Below, piece after piece: positions 7,935-17,961 of a DNA stretch of 44,888 nt. The notes below the pieces were generated by a model, which saw only the letters and a program-made list of their open reading frames with translations, was not told where the DNA came from and searched no databases. Source of the stretch: an uncultured Chloroflexota bacterium (GTDB lineage: Bacteria > Chloroflexota > Anaerolineae > Promineifilales > Promineifilaceae); the NCBI GenBank assembly GCA_900696625.1, contig CAADGU010000187.1:1-44888 (forward strand), written 5' to 3'. The translations under genes were made by a program, and so were the position numbers. Each line of letters begins with the position of its first letter. Within the stretch, counting starts at the first letter, position 1.

Positions 7935-10900
7935 TTAAAAGTCTAATAATGGGTTGGTGACCGGTTTGTTAGCGGGTGGCACGTAAGGCAGCGTAAAGAA
8001 AAAGGTCGTACCCTGACCGTACACACTTTCAATCCATATGTCGCCACCATGTATCTCTACCAGTTTCTTAGTGATGGGCATACCCAAACCGGTACCGCTG
8101 GCGGCGCGGTTAAGGCCACCATCAATCTGCCGGAACTGCTCAAACACAATGGGGATGTTCTCTTCCTTGATACCAATGCCTGTATCCCGAATGGCGACCA
8201 GCAAATGGCTGCCTTCGTCGCGCATGGAGAGGGAGACGCTGCCTTTGTCGGTGAACTTGATGGCATTCCCCATGATGTTCCACAATACCTGGCGAATACG
8301 GGTGCGGTCTATGCGCGCGGTGGTCACGGCATCGTCCAGATCAAGGTACATGTCCAGGTTTTTCTGTTGGGCCAGTGGTTGAGCCGTAGCCATAATGTCG
8401 TTTGCCATCTGGCGCATGTCCACGTCTTCGTAGCGTAGTTCCATACGGCCGGCTTCAATCTTGGACATATCCAGAATATCACCGATAAGTTCGCGCAGGT
8501 GGCTGCCGCTTTCCCGAATGAGGCGCACGTCTTCTTCCATGCGTTCGTTCAAGTCACCATCTAACCCTTCCAACAGCACATCGGCAAAACCGATGATAGA
8601 GTTGAGCGGGGTACGCAGTTCATGGCTCATACTGGCCAGAAATTCGGATTTAAGCTGGTCTACTTCACGCAGTTTCTTGGAGGTTTCCACCTGTTCGGCA
8701 TACTGCCGGGCATTTTCAATAGCGATGGCGATTTGGGAGGCCAGTGTGCGTTGGATTTTCAGGTCTTCGTGGGTAAAACTGTCTATGGTATCTGATTGCA
8801 GATCCAGCACACCCACCAGTTTGTCACCGAGGATCATGGGCACGGCCATTTCGGCCTGGGTGTTGGGCAGTAAGGGGTGCGGCAGGAAGTCTACCGTTTT
8901 GCGCACGTTATTTTCCAGCACACCCTGGCGGGTGCGGGCGGCGCGCGCCACCAGAGAGTCGGCGTCTATGGCAATTTCGCGCCCTTCCAGGGCCATCAGG
9001 CGGCCCACATTACCGGCGCCGGCCTTGAGGACGAGTTTACGCCCGGTTTCGTTGAGCAGGTAAATATGCACATGGTAGAGATTGAAACTGGTTTTAGACA
9101 GGTCTACCACCGCTTGCAGCAGGGCATCGGCTTCTAAAATGGTGGAGGCGACGGTGCTAACCTGGGCTACTGTTTCCAGTTCGGCGGTGAGGCGTTCTTG
9201 TTCAGACAGGGCGTCCTGGGTTTGTTCAAAGAGGCGGGCAGCTTCCAGGGCTTCGGCTACTTCTTTGGAGACGGCGTCCAGGAATTCCTGCTCGTCGGGG
9301 GTCAGGGGGTTGTCGGGGCTGGCCTGAATGCCGAGAAAGCCGATGGTTTCGTTGCGGATTTGCAGGGGCAGGCTGGCGGTGGGCACGGCCGTACCGCCCC
9401 CATCTTTTTTCGTCTTATGACCATTGGCGGCACGGCCGTTGGTCGGGCGGGCGGCCTCACCTTCCAATAACTGCACGCCGGTGTGGTCATACTGGTAGCC
9501 AGCCGTATCTGGCCGGATCGTGTGATATTCACGCCACCCCTCACGAGTCATTTGCCGCTGCAACACATTCAACTCACGCAAACGCGATTCCATTTCTTGC
9601 CGCAACACGGTACTTTCAATAGCGACGGCTATCTGGCCGCACAAACCTTCCAACACCAACTGATCATTGGCATCGAGGGCGTCGGCCTGGTTACTTTGCA
9701 CGTCCAACACCCCCAACACCTCATCGCCCAGTTTAATCGGCACAGCCAGTTCCCCCTGAGTTGCGGGCAGCAAGGGGTTCGCGCGGTGATCCGGGTCGCC
9801 GGTCAGATTGGGACGTAAGATGGATTTGCCGGAAGCAGCGGCTTTGCCAATAAGCCCCACGCCAATGGGCACTGAGTGATGCATTTCCAGCATTTTCTGC
9901 CCAACTTCACCATACCCAACAGTCAAGGCCACTGTTTGCATGGCCGGGTCATACCGCAGCAGTTGGGTATAGTAATAACCAAACTGCTCGTGAATTTGTG
10001 TCACTACCCGCTGGTAGAGTTCATTCAGGTCAGAGGCGCTGGCAATTTCCTGGGCAATTTGGGTAGCCAGGGCCACTTCACGTTCGCGGCGGGCCAAAGA
10101 ACTCTGCGTAGCTGCATGAAGCCGGGCGGCGCGTAAGGCCGTCGCTCCTTGTTCGGCTACACTGCGGTAAATGGCTAAGGTTTGCTCATTAAAGAAGTTG
10201 GGCTGCTGGCTGGCCAGGGCGATATTGCCAAACCATTCGCCACTGGTACTCAGAGGCAAAATGGCCAGGCTCGTCATTTTGGTCTTCGCCGCAACCTGCC
10301 GCAGTTGAGCCGGTATGCGTTCATCTTGGGCCAAATCTGGCGAGACAAAGGGCATATCTGCCGAATAAAACTGGGATAGGGGGTTGTCTTTGTATGACCG
10401 CCGCGTGCCAACCGGCGTGGCGGGCAGGCCGCTGGTAAAGCTGTTTTGTGCCACCACCACATCTACCGGCATCTCCCCTTCCATTTCGGTTAAACCAATC
10501 GTAACAGAAACGTGCGGATAATGGCTGATATGGTTTGCCATGGCTTCTATCACTTCCGCTTCGGTCTGTGCTTTGGTGACAACCTGGCTGAAAACGACCT
10601 GCTGGTTCAGCAGTTCCAATGACTCCTGTACCTGCTGCTGTAATTGTTCTTGTTCGCTGATGTCTTGCACCAATGAAACGACGCCGATCACCTGGCCATC
10701 CTTGCCAACGAGGGGGGTGTTGTACCATTCACAGGTGATGAGACGGCCGTCGGCGCGTATATTGCCATTTTTGCTACGCGAACCACCTGTCTGGCTCAAT
10801 AATCCTGCCCAAACCGCATCTACATGCTGATGATATTCTGGGGGGATAATAAACCGGGCATGTTGGCCTAAAGCATCTTGCCGGGTGTGGCCGAAAATTG

Positions 10901-11960
10901 TTTCCGCCGCCAGATTCCATTCTCGGACTTCAAAGTTAAGATTCCACTCAATAAAGGCCAGGGGGCTTTGCTGCACCAGATGGGAAAGCCGCTGCTCCGA
11001 CTCTCGCAGTGCTTCTTCGGCCTGCTTCCGTTCGGTGATATCCTCCGAAGTCCCCAAAACGCCAATGACATTGCCGACAGCATCATACAATGGCGCTTTA
11101 TTGGTTTCAGCCCAGACAGCGCCGCCATCCGGCTGTGGCAATTGTTCTATGAGGCCCAACGCCGGTTCTTGCGTTTGCATCACCAGGCGGTCGGTTTCCA
11201 CAAAATAATCGGCCTGCTGTTTAGGCCAGAAATCATAGTCTGATTTGCCCACCAGATGTTCTGGTGATGGCAAGCCAACCGCAGCCGCAAAGTTCAGATT
11301 GCTACCCAGGTAGATGGAGTGGTGGTCTTTCCAAAAAACAGATTGGGGGATGGTGTCTAGCACCAGGCGCAACGTGGTTTCCGCGGCGCGGAGATTTTCT
11401 TCAGCCTGACGTAACGCATCTTCGGCCTGGCGACGTTCGGCCATCTGCTCTTTGATAGTAGCCACATATTGGGCGTTGGCCATGGCCAGGGCGATGGTAC
11501 GGCCGATGGCCAATAACGTTTCGCGTTTCTGGGCTGCCAGGCGCGGCTGATCTTTGAAGAACAGGTTGATGATACCCAGAGCCTGCTCCTGATAGAGCAG
11601 TGGCACGGAAATAACCCCTTTTAAGCCTTCCTGGGCCAGTGAGGCGCGCACGGCCGTTACCGCCCGTTTATCCGCGCCCACGTCCCCCGTTGTCACAATT
11701 TGCCTGCTGGTCAAAGCTAACCCAGAAAAACTACCCTGAATGGGCAAAATTGTGCCCAACTGAAGCGTTTGTTGGCTAAAACCTTTGCCCACCAACAATT
11801 TAAGGACGCCTTCCTTTTCATCGGCGGAGAAGAGGGCCGCCGTGGGCGCCTGGGTGTATGCCATCACCAGGTCGGTGGCCTGATGAATGACCGTTTCAAA
11901 ATCCAGCGACCGGTGCAAAACATCGGCTATCTGAATAATAATGTCACTTGTCTGGCTCAT
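7935..11960 (-). CDS. multi-GAF/PAS sensor histidine kinase, sole kinase of the locus
   Basis: 1341 aa, soluble. Approximate order: GAF (15-170), PAS (205-325), PAS (330-450), GAF (470-640), GAF (660-795), a Trp-containing half-GAF module (800-905, Trp809), GAF (925-1085), HisKA (1100-1170) and HATPase_c (1210-1330). Phospho-acceptor His1113 lies in SHELRTPLN; the N box NIMGNAIKFT, G1 DTGIGI and G2 GTGLGM are all intact. It autophosphorylates and should feed the adjacent receiver. The ATG at 11960 has GGAGAGG (11970-11976) 9 nt upstream; it overlaps the preceding gene by 17 bp, implying coupled translation. There is no membrane segment, so it must sense cytoplasmic cues or input from the six kinase-less sensors encoded upstream. 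The C-terminus replaces the shared tail module found in those proteins. Confidence 0.93.
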   Translation of the reverse strand: MSQTSDIIIQIADVLHRSLDFETVIHQATDLVMAYTQAPTAALFSADEKEGVLKLLVGKGFSQQTLQLGTILPIQGSFSGLALTSRQIVTTGDVGADKRAVTAVRASLAQEGLKGVISVPLLYQEQALGIINLFFKDQPRLAAQKRETLLAIGRTIALAMANAQYVATIKEQMAERRQAEDALRQAEENLRAAETTLRLVLDTIPQSVFWKDHHSIYLGSNLNFAAAVGLPSPEHLVGKSDYDFWPKQQADYFVETDRLVMQTQEPALGLIEQLPQPDGGAVWAETNKAPLYDAVGNVIGVLGTSEDITERKQAEEALRESEQRLSHLVQQSPLAFIEWNLNFEVREWNLAAETIFGHTRQDALGQHARFIIPPEYHQHVDAVWAGLLSQTGGSRSKNGNIRADGRLITCEWYNTPLVGKDGQVIGVVSLVQDISEQEQLQQQVQESLELLNQQVVFSQVVTKAQTEAEVIEAMANHISHYPHVSVTIGLTEMEGEMPVDVVVAQNSFTSGLPATPVGTRRSYKDNPLSQFYSADMPFVSPDLAQDERIPAQLRQVAAKTKMTSLAILPLSTSGEWFGNIALASQQPNFFNEQTLAIYRSVAEQGATALRAARLHAATQSSLARREREVALATQIAQEIASASDLNELYQRVVTQIHEQFGYYYTQLLRYDPAMQTVALTVGYGEVGQKMLEMHHSVPIGVGLIGKAAASGKSILRPNLTGDPDHRANPLLPATQGELAVPIKLGDEVLGVLDVQSNQADALDANDQLVLEGLCGQIAVAIESTVLRQEMESRLRELNVLQRQMTREGWREYHTIRPDTAGYQYDHTGVQLLEGEAARPTNGRAANGHKTKKDGGGTAVPTASLPLQIRNETIGFLGIQASPDNPLTPDEQEFLDAVSKEVAEALEAARLFEQTQDALSEQERLTAELETVAQVSTVASTILEADALLQAVVDLSKTSFNLYHVHIYLLNETGRKLVLKAGAGNVGRLMALEGREIAIDADSLVARAARTRQGVLENNVRKTVDFLPHPLLPNTQAEMAVPMILGDKLVGVLDLQSDTIDSFTHEDLKIQRTLASQIAIAIENARQYAEQVETSKKLREVDQLKSEFLASMSHELRTPLNSIIGFADVLLEGLDGDLNERMEEDVRLIRESGSHLRELIGDILDMSKIEAGRMELRYEDVDMRQMANDIMATAQPLAQQKNLDMYLDLDDAVTTARIDRTRIRQVLWNIMGNAIKFTDKGSVSLSMRDEGSHLLVAIRDTGIGIKEENIPIVFEQFRQIDGGLNRAASGTGLGMPITKKLVEIHGGDIWIESVYGQGTTFFFTLPYVPPANKPVTNPLLDF

Positions 11961-14900
11961 GGTAAGCATCCTCTCCAACTTTAGTTTGGGCCGTTGTGTC
12001 CAGATACACAAATGTTTGCCGCCCCAATGCCTGGCCTATTTCCTGTACGGCCGTGCGCATAATGGTGTCCACATCGGCCGAACTGCGCACTTTAGCCGCA
12101 ATTTCGCGCAGCATTTGCTGGCGTTGGGCGCGGGCCTGTTCCTGTTGGAACTGGCGCGCATTTTGAATGGCAATCGCTGCCTGGTTGGCCATGGCATTCA
12201 ACAAATCAAACTGTTCTCGTGTATAAAAGCGGGGCTGCAAACTTTGCAGGGCAATCACGCCTACTACTTCACTACCAAGCCGCAGCGGTACACCCATCCA
12301 CGATTGGGAAGGGCTGCCGATGGAGTCTACCCCCTGGCTGCGCAGCCACTTTTCCAGGCCATCTTCTACAAACAGCGGTTGCCCGGTACGCAGTAGATAT
12401 TCGGTCATGCCATTACCATACGGCCGTGTCTGCCACCGCACCTGTTTGTTTTCTTCCACGGCAATGGGGAAAGTGATTTCATTGGTCAACTGGCTGTGCA
12501 TGGCAATATAGAAGTTGGTGGTATCCATCAGACGGGATGAAAAGCGATAAATCGCTTCCAGGATCGGTTCCACCGCCAACATCGTGGTAAGTTCACTGAC
12601 CATCTCATTAAGGATGGCCAGCTCATGGGCGCGGGCTTCGGCCTGGGCAAACAGGCGGATACTTTGGATGGTAACGGCTGCCTGTTGGCTTAGCGTTGTC
12701 AGGCGGCGAATCTCATCGTCTGAAAACGGCATCTTTTCTGCATAGATAGCATTGATATAGCCCACCCACTGGGAACCAATAACCAGCGGCACAAAGATGG
12801 TGCTTTTTGCCTGGAAACGTTCTCTATAAAGTGTGCGGAGGTTTTCATCCAGCCGGGGATCTTTGGCCACGTCTTCAATAACAACGGGAGTGTCAGGGTG
12901 CAGCAGCATGTCGGCTGAAGGGAAATTAGCCAGGGCGTAACGCTGCGAAACGGCTTCTTCGGGCAGGCGCGTCCACCGGGTTAATACATCTACCCAGGTC
13001 GGTTTACGCTCGCCCTCCCAGGGATGATCGAAGAAGTTGAGGCTGACATTATTGACACTGGCGTGACCCATGATGCTGTTGGCGCGCAAGGCATGCAACA
13101 CATCATCATAAGATTGCGCCGTGTTCAGCGCGGCGCTGCCCTGGAACAGCTTTTCGGCTTGTTGGCGGGCCTGTTCGGTTTGTTCAGACAGGCGCAGGTT
13201 TTCAATGTGGGCGCTGAGGCGTTCGGCAACGGCCGTCATAATGTCCTGCGCATCCTCATCAACCACCGACGGCTCAGCCAACATTAACTGCCCAATGGAT
13301 TCGCCCTGCACTTGCAATGGGTAAATGAGGGTGGGCGTTGTGGGCGTTTTTTGTTTGCCGATGGGTGGATTTACGGCCGTTGCCGGCATGAGCGCCTTCA
13401 CCTCTTGCTGATCATACGTATAACGCAACTCATTCCGGCCACTGACCTGCACATAAGATTCCCAACCTTCGCGCCGCAGCCGGCGAGTGACTTCTTGCAA
13501 CTCTTTCAGGGCCGTTTCCGAACGGGCAAAGGAGCGGGCATTTTGCAGCGCCACCCCAATTTGCGCGGCCAGGGTTGTGTGAATCTGAACATCTCCCTCA
13601 GAAAAATGATTACTCCGGCTGGCCTGAATGTCCAGCACCCCCAGCACCTCATCGGCCACAATCATGGGCACGGCCATCTCTGATCTGGTGTCCGGCAGCA
13701 GGCGGTGTGGCAAGAAATCGGCATCGGCGGTCACATCGTTCACAATAATACCCTGCCGTTTGCGGGCAGCACGGGCAATAAGCGACTGCGCCTGGTTTAA
13801 GGGAATGATACGGCCTTCCGCCACCATCTGCCGCCCAACTTCACCAGCGCCGCTGGTGAGTACCAGATTGCGCCCGGCCTCATCCAGCAGATAAATATGC
13901 GCGTGATACAGGTCAAACCGCTCTTTTGCCAGCTCTACCACACGCTGCAACAAAACATCCACATCGCGGATGGTGGTAATCGCCGCGCCTACTTCGGCCA
14001 CTGTCGCCAACTCAGCCACTCGTTTTTGCGTCTGCTCAAACAGAAGCTGATTATTCATAATGATGGCTGCCTGGTCTGTTAACGTATGGAAGGTGCGGCG
14101 ATCATCTTCGGTAAATGACTTGATTTCATTCCAGGAGAGGTTTATCACACCCACCCATCTGTTACCGGCATGTAGGGGCAAAGTAGCACTGGCTTTCACA
14201 CCAGACATCTGGAAAAGCCCGCGCGTTACCTCGTCTAGCGTATCATCCTGCTCAACATCCTCATACAACAGGATTTGATCAGGGGCATCAATCCATTGGG
14301 CAGAAGTCGGCAGGTCTGGCAAATACAGGCGAGAACCAACGGGAAAATCCATGCTGGCTAATATGCTGTCCGGTCTGTTCCAGACAGCCACCAGTTCCAT
14401 CCATTCGGGACGGCCGTTGGCATCCACTTCCAACGTAAACAGCGTTGCCGACATTATCCCTCGCCCAGCCACCGGCACCACCACCGCTTCCAAAATCTCA
14501 TCCACAGAAGCCGCCGCATTCAACCGGGCGCTCATCTCATACAGCCGTTCTGATTCCGCCAGCGCCACCGCCACCGATTCTTCAGCCTGCTTACGTTCAA
14601 TCAGGTTGGCAATGATATTACTATACGCAACCATCAGGTCTGGCACGTGGGATGATAGGGGCCGCTGGCTAAGCAGGTTGTCGGCAAACAAAAGACCCGC
14701 CAGTTTATTACCCTGTCGCAGTGGCGCGGTAATGTTCCAACCGCGCCCCACCACAACGCCATGATCCCACAATTCACAGTCTTCCCGGATCATAAGACGC
14801 TGCTTGATGTCCTGGAAAGATTGCACGGCATCCGGTACCGCAATATCAAATTCAGGGCCACGTTCATCACGCGGGTTGCCATCCCGGTCAATGCCATATG

Positions 14901-17900
14901 TGCCGGTGAAACAATCACGCGCCTCATCGTACATATACAAAGCGAACCGCTCCAGGTCCAACCGCATTTTGCCCAGGTACACAGCCTGTTTGAACAACTC
15001 ATCCAATGATTCCGCTTGGGTAAGTTCCAGATTTACCTCATGCAAAATTTGCTGCATGCGCAAGGATTCATGGACAACCTGCTCGCTTTTTACCAGCGCT
15101 TCCTGTGCCTCTTTTCGCTCGGTAATATCCTGTTTAATGGCAATATAGTGGGATATTTCTTCACCTTCGGCCCGCACCGGCGTAATAGTCATTTCCTCGG
15201 TATATAGAGACCCGTCTTTACGCCGGTTGACAATTTCGCCATGCCATACCTGGCCGTTTCTGATGGTTTCCCACATATCCTGGTAAAAGCGTTTATCTTG
15301 CTGCTCCGATTTCAAAATGCGGGGGTTTTCGCCAATCGCCTCTTGCACATCGTACTGTGTCAGCCGCGAAAAAGCCTGATTCACCCATAAAATTGTGCCA
15401 TTACTGTCGGTAATGGCAATGCCGTTGGCGGCTGAGTTGAGGGCCGTATCTTGCAGCCTTAATTGCGCTTCCACCCGCTTGCGGTCTGAAATATCAACGA
15501 GGGTGGCAATATAGGCCAGCTCGCCCTGGTAATTAAATAACCTGGTGGAAACCAACGCCCAAAAATGTTCGCCACTCTTTCGCTTAAGTTCCACTTCGTA
15601 GTTGACGATGCCGCCTTCCGCCCGCATCTTTTCCAGGCCAGAGAGGGCGTCCTCCACATGGACATAAAAATCATGTATGACCATTCCCGGCAGTTCGGTC
15701 AATGGAATACCCATCGTTTCAGCCAGCAGTTCGTTGGCATACATGACCTTAGCGCTTTCAACTGAAACAATAACCACTGGGGTGGACATGGATTCCAAAA
15801 CGGTCTGGATACGCTCATTTATTTGCCGTAGTTCTACTTCTGTCTGTTTACGTTCGGTAATATCTTCAGAAACACCCAACAAATAACGCGGGGCGCCATC
15901 TGCACCTAAGATGGGCAACTTGCGGGTATGCAGCAGACGCTGCCCACGATGGGATGTGGCAATTGTCTCTTCTGGTATCTCGACAATGGTGTTGCCTGTC
16001 AGCACTTGCCGGTCTTTTTCGGTGAAGAAATCGGCCTGTTCCTTTGCGAAGAGGTCATAATCATTTTTGCCAATGACATCACTGTATTTCAGGCCTGTTA
16101 TCGCCTCATTGGCCTTGTTCCAACGGACGAAACGCAGGTTTTGGGCTTCTTTCATAAAGAGACCAACGGGCAAAATTTCAATAATCTGATCCAACAAGGC
16201 TGTCGTTTCTTGCAGTTCTGCTGTTTGCTGCTGCGCCTGGGCAAAGAGGCGGGCGTTTTGTAAGGCTACGGCAATTTGGGCCGCCAGTGTGGTTTGTATA
16301 TTGACATAACGCTGCGTAAAGTGATTGGTGGTATCGGCCTGCAAATCTAATACGCCCAATACCTGCCCACCCACAATCATGGGTACGGCCATCTCAGACC
16401 GGGTTTCTGGCAGTAAGGGGTAGGGCAAAAAATGGGGGTCTTTGCGCACGTTGTGGACGATGACGCCCGTGCGGCTGCGGGCAGCGCGGGCCACCAGCGA
16501 TTGCTCGGCGGTGAGGGGGATAGAGTGCCCTTCCTGAACCATTTGCTGGCCGACTGTGCCGGCGCCGGCAACCAATTCCAGGGTATCGCCAGCTTCGTTA
16601 AGCAAATAGGCATGGGCGTGGTAGAGGTTAAAACTCTCTTTTACCTGGTCTACAACGGCTTGCAGCATTTCCTGGGGATCGAGGATGGTGGACACGGCCG
16701 TACTCACCTTAGCTACCGTTGCCAGTTGATCGGCAATGCGTTCCTGGTCAATCAATGCTTCCGCCAGCGCTACTTCGGCCTGTACACGCTGGGTAATGTC
16801 CCGGCCCACACCCCGAAAGCCAATGGCTCGCCCTTCTTTATCGTAACGCGGCAGTACAAATGTTTCCAGGTGGCGGACACGGCCGTCCGTACCAATGGCT
16901 TCCCACACAAACCCCTTCACCGGTTCCCCGGTTTTGAAAACCCGGTTAAAGGTATTAAGCACTCGTTCGGCCGTTTCCGGCGTGGTGTATTCCCGGTAAT
17001 TTTTGCCCAACAACTCTTCACGGGGATAACCGATCACCTGGCTTAGCTGATCATTCATAAACGTGAAACTGCCGTCCAGGTCTGCTTCATAATAGCCATC
17101 TTCAATGCTTTCCAAAATGGTGCGGTATCGCTCTTCCGACTGGCGCAACTTCTCATCGGCCTGAATGCGTTCCGTTACATTGCGCACGATACCCCGAAAA
17201 CCAACCGGTTGATCGTCGCCGTTCCTCACTAATGAGGTAGAAACTTCAATAAACCGTTCTTCACCATTTGCGGTAATGATGGGATAAGTAAAACCTTCAA
17301 TGGGTTCACCGGTGCTGAACACCTGGTTGAATGTTTTGTAAACCTGTTCGGCCGTTTCCGGGCTGGTATAATCACGGTAATTCAGCCCTAAAAATCTCTC
17401 TTTTGGGTAGCCAAAAATTTCTACTGCCTGTTCATTCATATGAATGAAGGTTCCCGCCAGGTCTACTTCATAAAACCCATCTTGAATGGTCTCCAGGATA
17501 TTGCGGTATCTGGCTTCTGAAAGCACCGATGCCGCCTGCGCTTCCTGACGCTGCGTAATCAGGCTGGTCACATCACGGGCGATACCCCGAAAGCCAATCA
17601 CCATACCCGCCACATCATGCCGCAGGGCAATAGAGGTCTCTAATATCTGTGGCGTGCCATCCTTGCGAATGGTGTGCATGAGGACGGCCTTAGCCGGTTG
17701 GCCGGTCTGGTACACCTGATTAAACGCATCATAAATCTGGCGCGCATGGACCTCATCAGCGTAGTCGCGGTTGCTCAGACCCAGCAGATCGTCCTCAGGG
17801 TAGCCCAACACGTCGGCTAACCCTGGGGAGTAGTAAGTAATGGCGCCGCTTAAGTCCACCTCGTAATAAGCATCCGGAGTACCTTCCAGCATTTCACGGT

Positions 17901-17949
17901 AGCTGGTTTCGCTTTGCGTAGAATCATTTAGCTTTTCTAATGCTGCCAT
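11944..17949 (-). CDS. giant soluble PAS/GAF sensor without kinase domain
   Basis: 2001 aa, no membrane segment. Order: three tandem, closely similar PAS domains (about 15-130, 145-265, 272-395), GAF (410-575), PAS (585-705), PAS (710-830), PAS (835-960), GAF x3 (965-1475), the Trp-containing half-GAF module (1485-1595, Trp1496), GAF x2 (1600-1945) and the shared C-terminal module (about 1936-1985). The sixth PAS has a GENPRILKS segment similar to NifL-type flavin PAS domains, so redox sensing is possible. There is no HisKA, HATPase, GGDEF or other output. The ATG at 17949 was chosen because AGGAG (17957-17961) is 7 nt upstream; the site overlaps the previous stop codon. An open frame from 17994 would overlap that gene by 35 bp and lacks this spacing. 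Confidence 0.9.
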   Translation of the reverse strand: MAALEKLNDSTQSETSYREMLEGTPDAYYEVDLSGAITYYSPGLADVLGYPEDDLLGLSNRDYADEVHARQIYDAFNQVYQTGQPAKAVLMHTIRKDGTPQILETSIALRHDVAGMVIGFRGIARDVTSLITQRQEAQAASVLSEARYRNILETIQDGFYEVDLAGTFIHMNEQAVEIFGYPKERFLGLNYRDYTSPETAEQVYKTFNQVFSTGEPIEGFTYPIITANGEERFIEVSTSLVRNGDDQPVGFRGIVRNVTERIQADEKLRQSEERYRTILESIEDGYYEADLDGSFTFMNDQLSQVIGYPREELLGKNYREYTTPETAERVLNTFNRVFKTGEPVKGFVWEAIGTDGRVRHLETFVLPRYDKEGRAIGFRGVGRDITQRVQAEVALAEALIDQERIADQLATVAKVSTAVSTILDPQEMLQAVVDQVKESFNLYHAHAYLLNEAGDTLELVAGAGTVGQQMVQEGHSIPLTAEQSLVARAARSRTGVIVHNVRKDPHFLPYPLLPETRSEMAVPMIVGGQVLGVLDLQADTTNHFTQRYVNIQTTLAAQIAVALQNARLFAQAQQQTAELQETTALLDQIIEILPVGLFMKEAQNLRFVRWNKANEAITGLKYSDVIGKNDYDLFAKEQADFFTEKDRQVLTGNTIVEIPEETIATSHRGQRLLHTRKLPILGADGAPRYLLGVSEDITERKQTEVELRQINERIQTVLESMSTPVVIVSVESAKVMYANELLAETMGIPLTELPGMVIHDFYVHVEDALSGLEKMRAEGGIVNYEVELKRKSGEHFWALVSTRLFNYQGELAYIATLVDISDRKRVEAQLRLQDTALNSAANGIAITDSNGTILWVNQAFSRLTQYDVQEAIGENPRILKSEQQDKRFYQDMWETIRNGQVWHGEIVNRRKDGSLYTEEMTITPVRAEGEEISHYIAIKQDITERKEAQEALVKSEQVVHESLRMQQILHEVNLELTQAESLDELFKQAVYLGKMRLDLERFALYMYDEARDCFTGTYGIDRDGNPRDERGPEFDIAVPDAVQSFQDIKQRLMIREDCELWDHGVVVGRGWNITAPLRQGNKLAGLLFADNLLSQRPLSSHVPDLMVAYSNIIANLIERKQAEESVAVALAESERLYEMSARLNAAASVDEILEAVVVPVAGRGIMSATLFTLEVDANGRPEWMELVAVWNRPDSILASMDFPVGSRLYLPDLPTSAQWIDAPDQILLYEDVEQDDTLDEVTRGLFQMSGVKASATLPLHAGNRWVGVINLSWNEIKSFTEDDRRTFHTLTDQAAIIMNNQLLFEQTQKRVAELATVAEVGAAITTIRDVDVLLQRVVELAKERFDLYHAHIYLLDEAGRNLVLTSGAGEVGRQMVAEGRIIPLNQAQSLIARAARKRQGIIVNDVTADADFLPHRLLPDTRSEMAVPMIVADEVLGVLDIQASRSNHFSEGDVQIHTTLAAQIGVALQNARSFARSETALKELQEVTRRLRREGWESYVQVSGRNELRYTYDQQEVKALMPATAVNPPIGKQKTPTTPTLIYPLQVQGESIGQLMLAEPSVVDEDAQDIMTAVAERLSAHIENLRLSEQTEQARQQAEKLFQGSAALNTAQSYDDVLHALRANSIMGHASVNNVSLNFFDHPWEGERKPTWVDVLTRWTRLPEEAVSQRYALANFPSADMLLHPDTPVVIEDVAKDPRLDENLRTLYRERFQAKSTIFVPLVIGSQWVGYINAIYAEKMPFSDDEIRRLTTLSQQAAVTIQSIRLFAQAEARAHELAILNEMVSELTTMLAVEPILEAIYRFSSRLMDTTNFYIAMHSQLTNEITFPIAVEENKQVRWQTRPYGNGMTEYLLRTGQPLFVEDGLEKWLRSQGVDSIGSPSQSWMGVPLRLGSEVVGVIALQSLQPRFYTREQFDLLNAMANQAAIAIQNARQFQQEQARAQRQQMLREIAAKVRSSADVDTIMRTAVQEIGQALGRQTFVYLDTTAQTKVGEDAYHEPDK

Positions 17950-17956
17950 GCCAACA

Positions 17957-17961
17957 CTCCT
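17957..17961 (-). promoter_or_regulatory. start-deciding RBS overlapping the previous stop codon
   Basis: AGGAG on the minus strand, 7 nt before the ATG at 17949, overlaps the TAG stop (17960-17962) of the 2778-aa sensor. It fixes the start of the 2001-aa protein and implies translational coupling. Confidence 0.65.
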
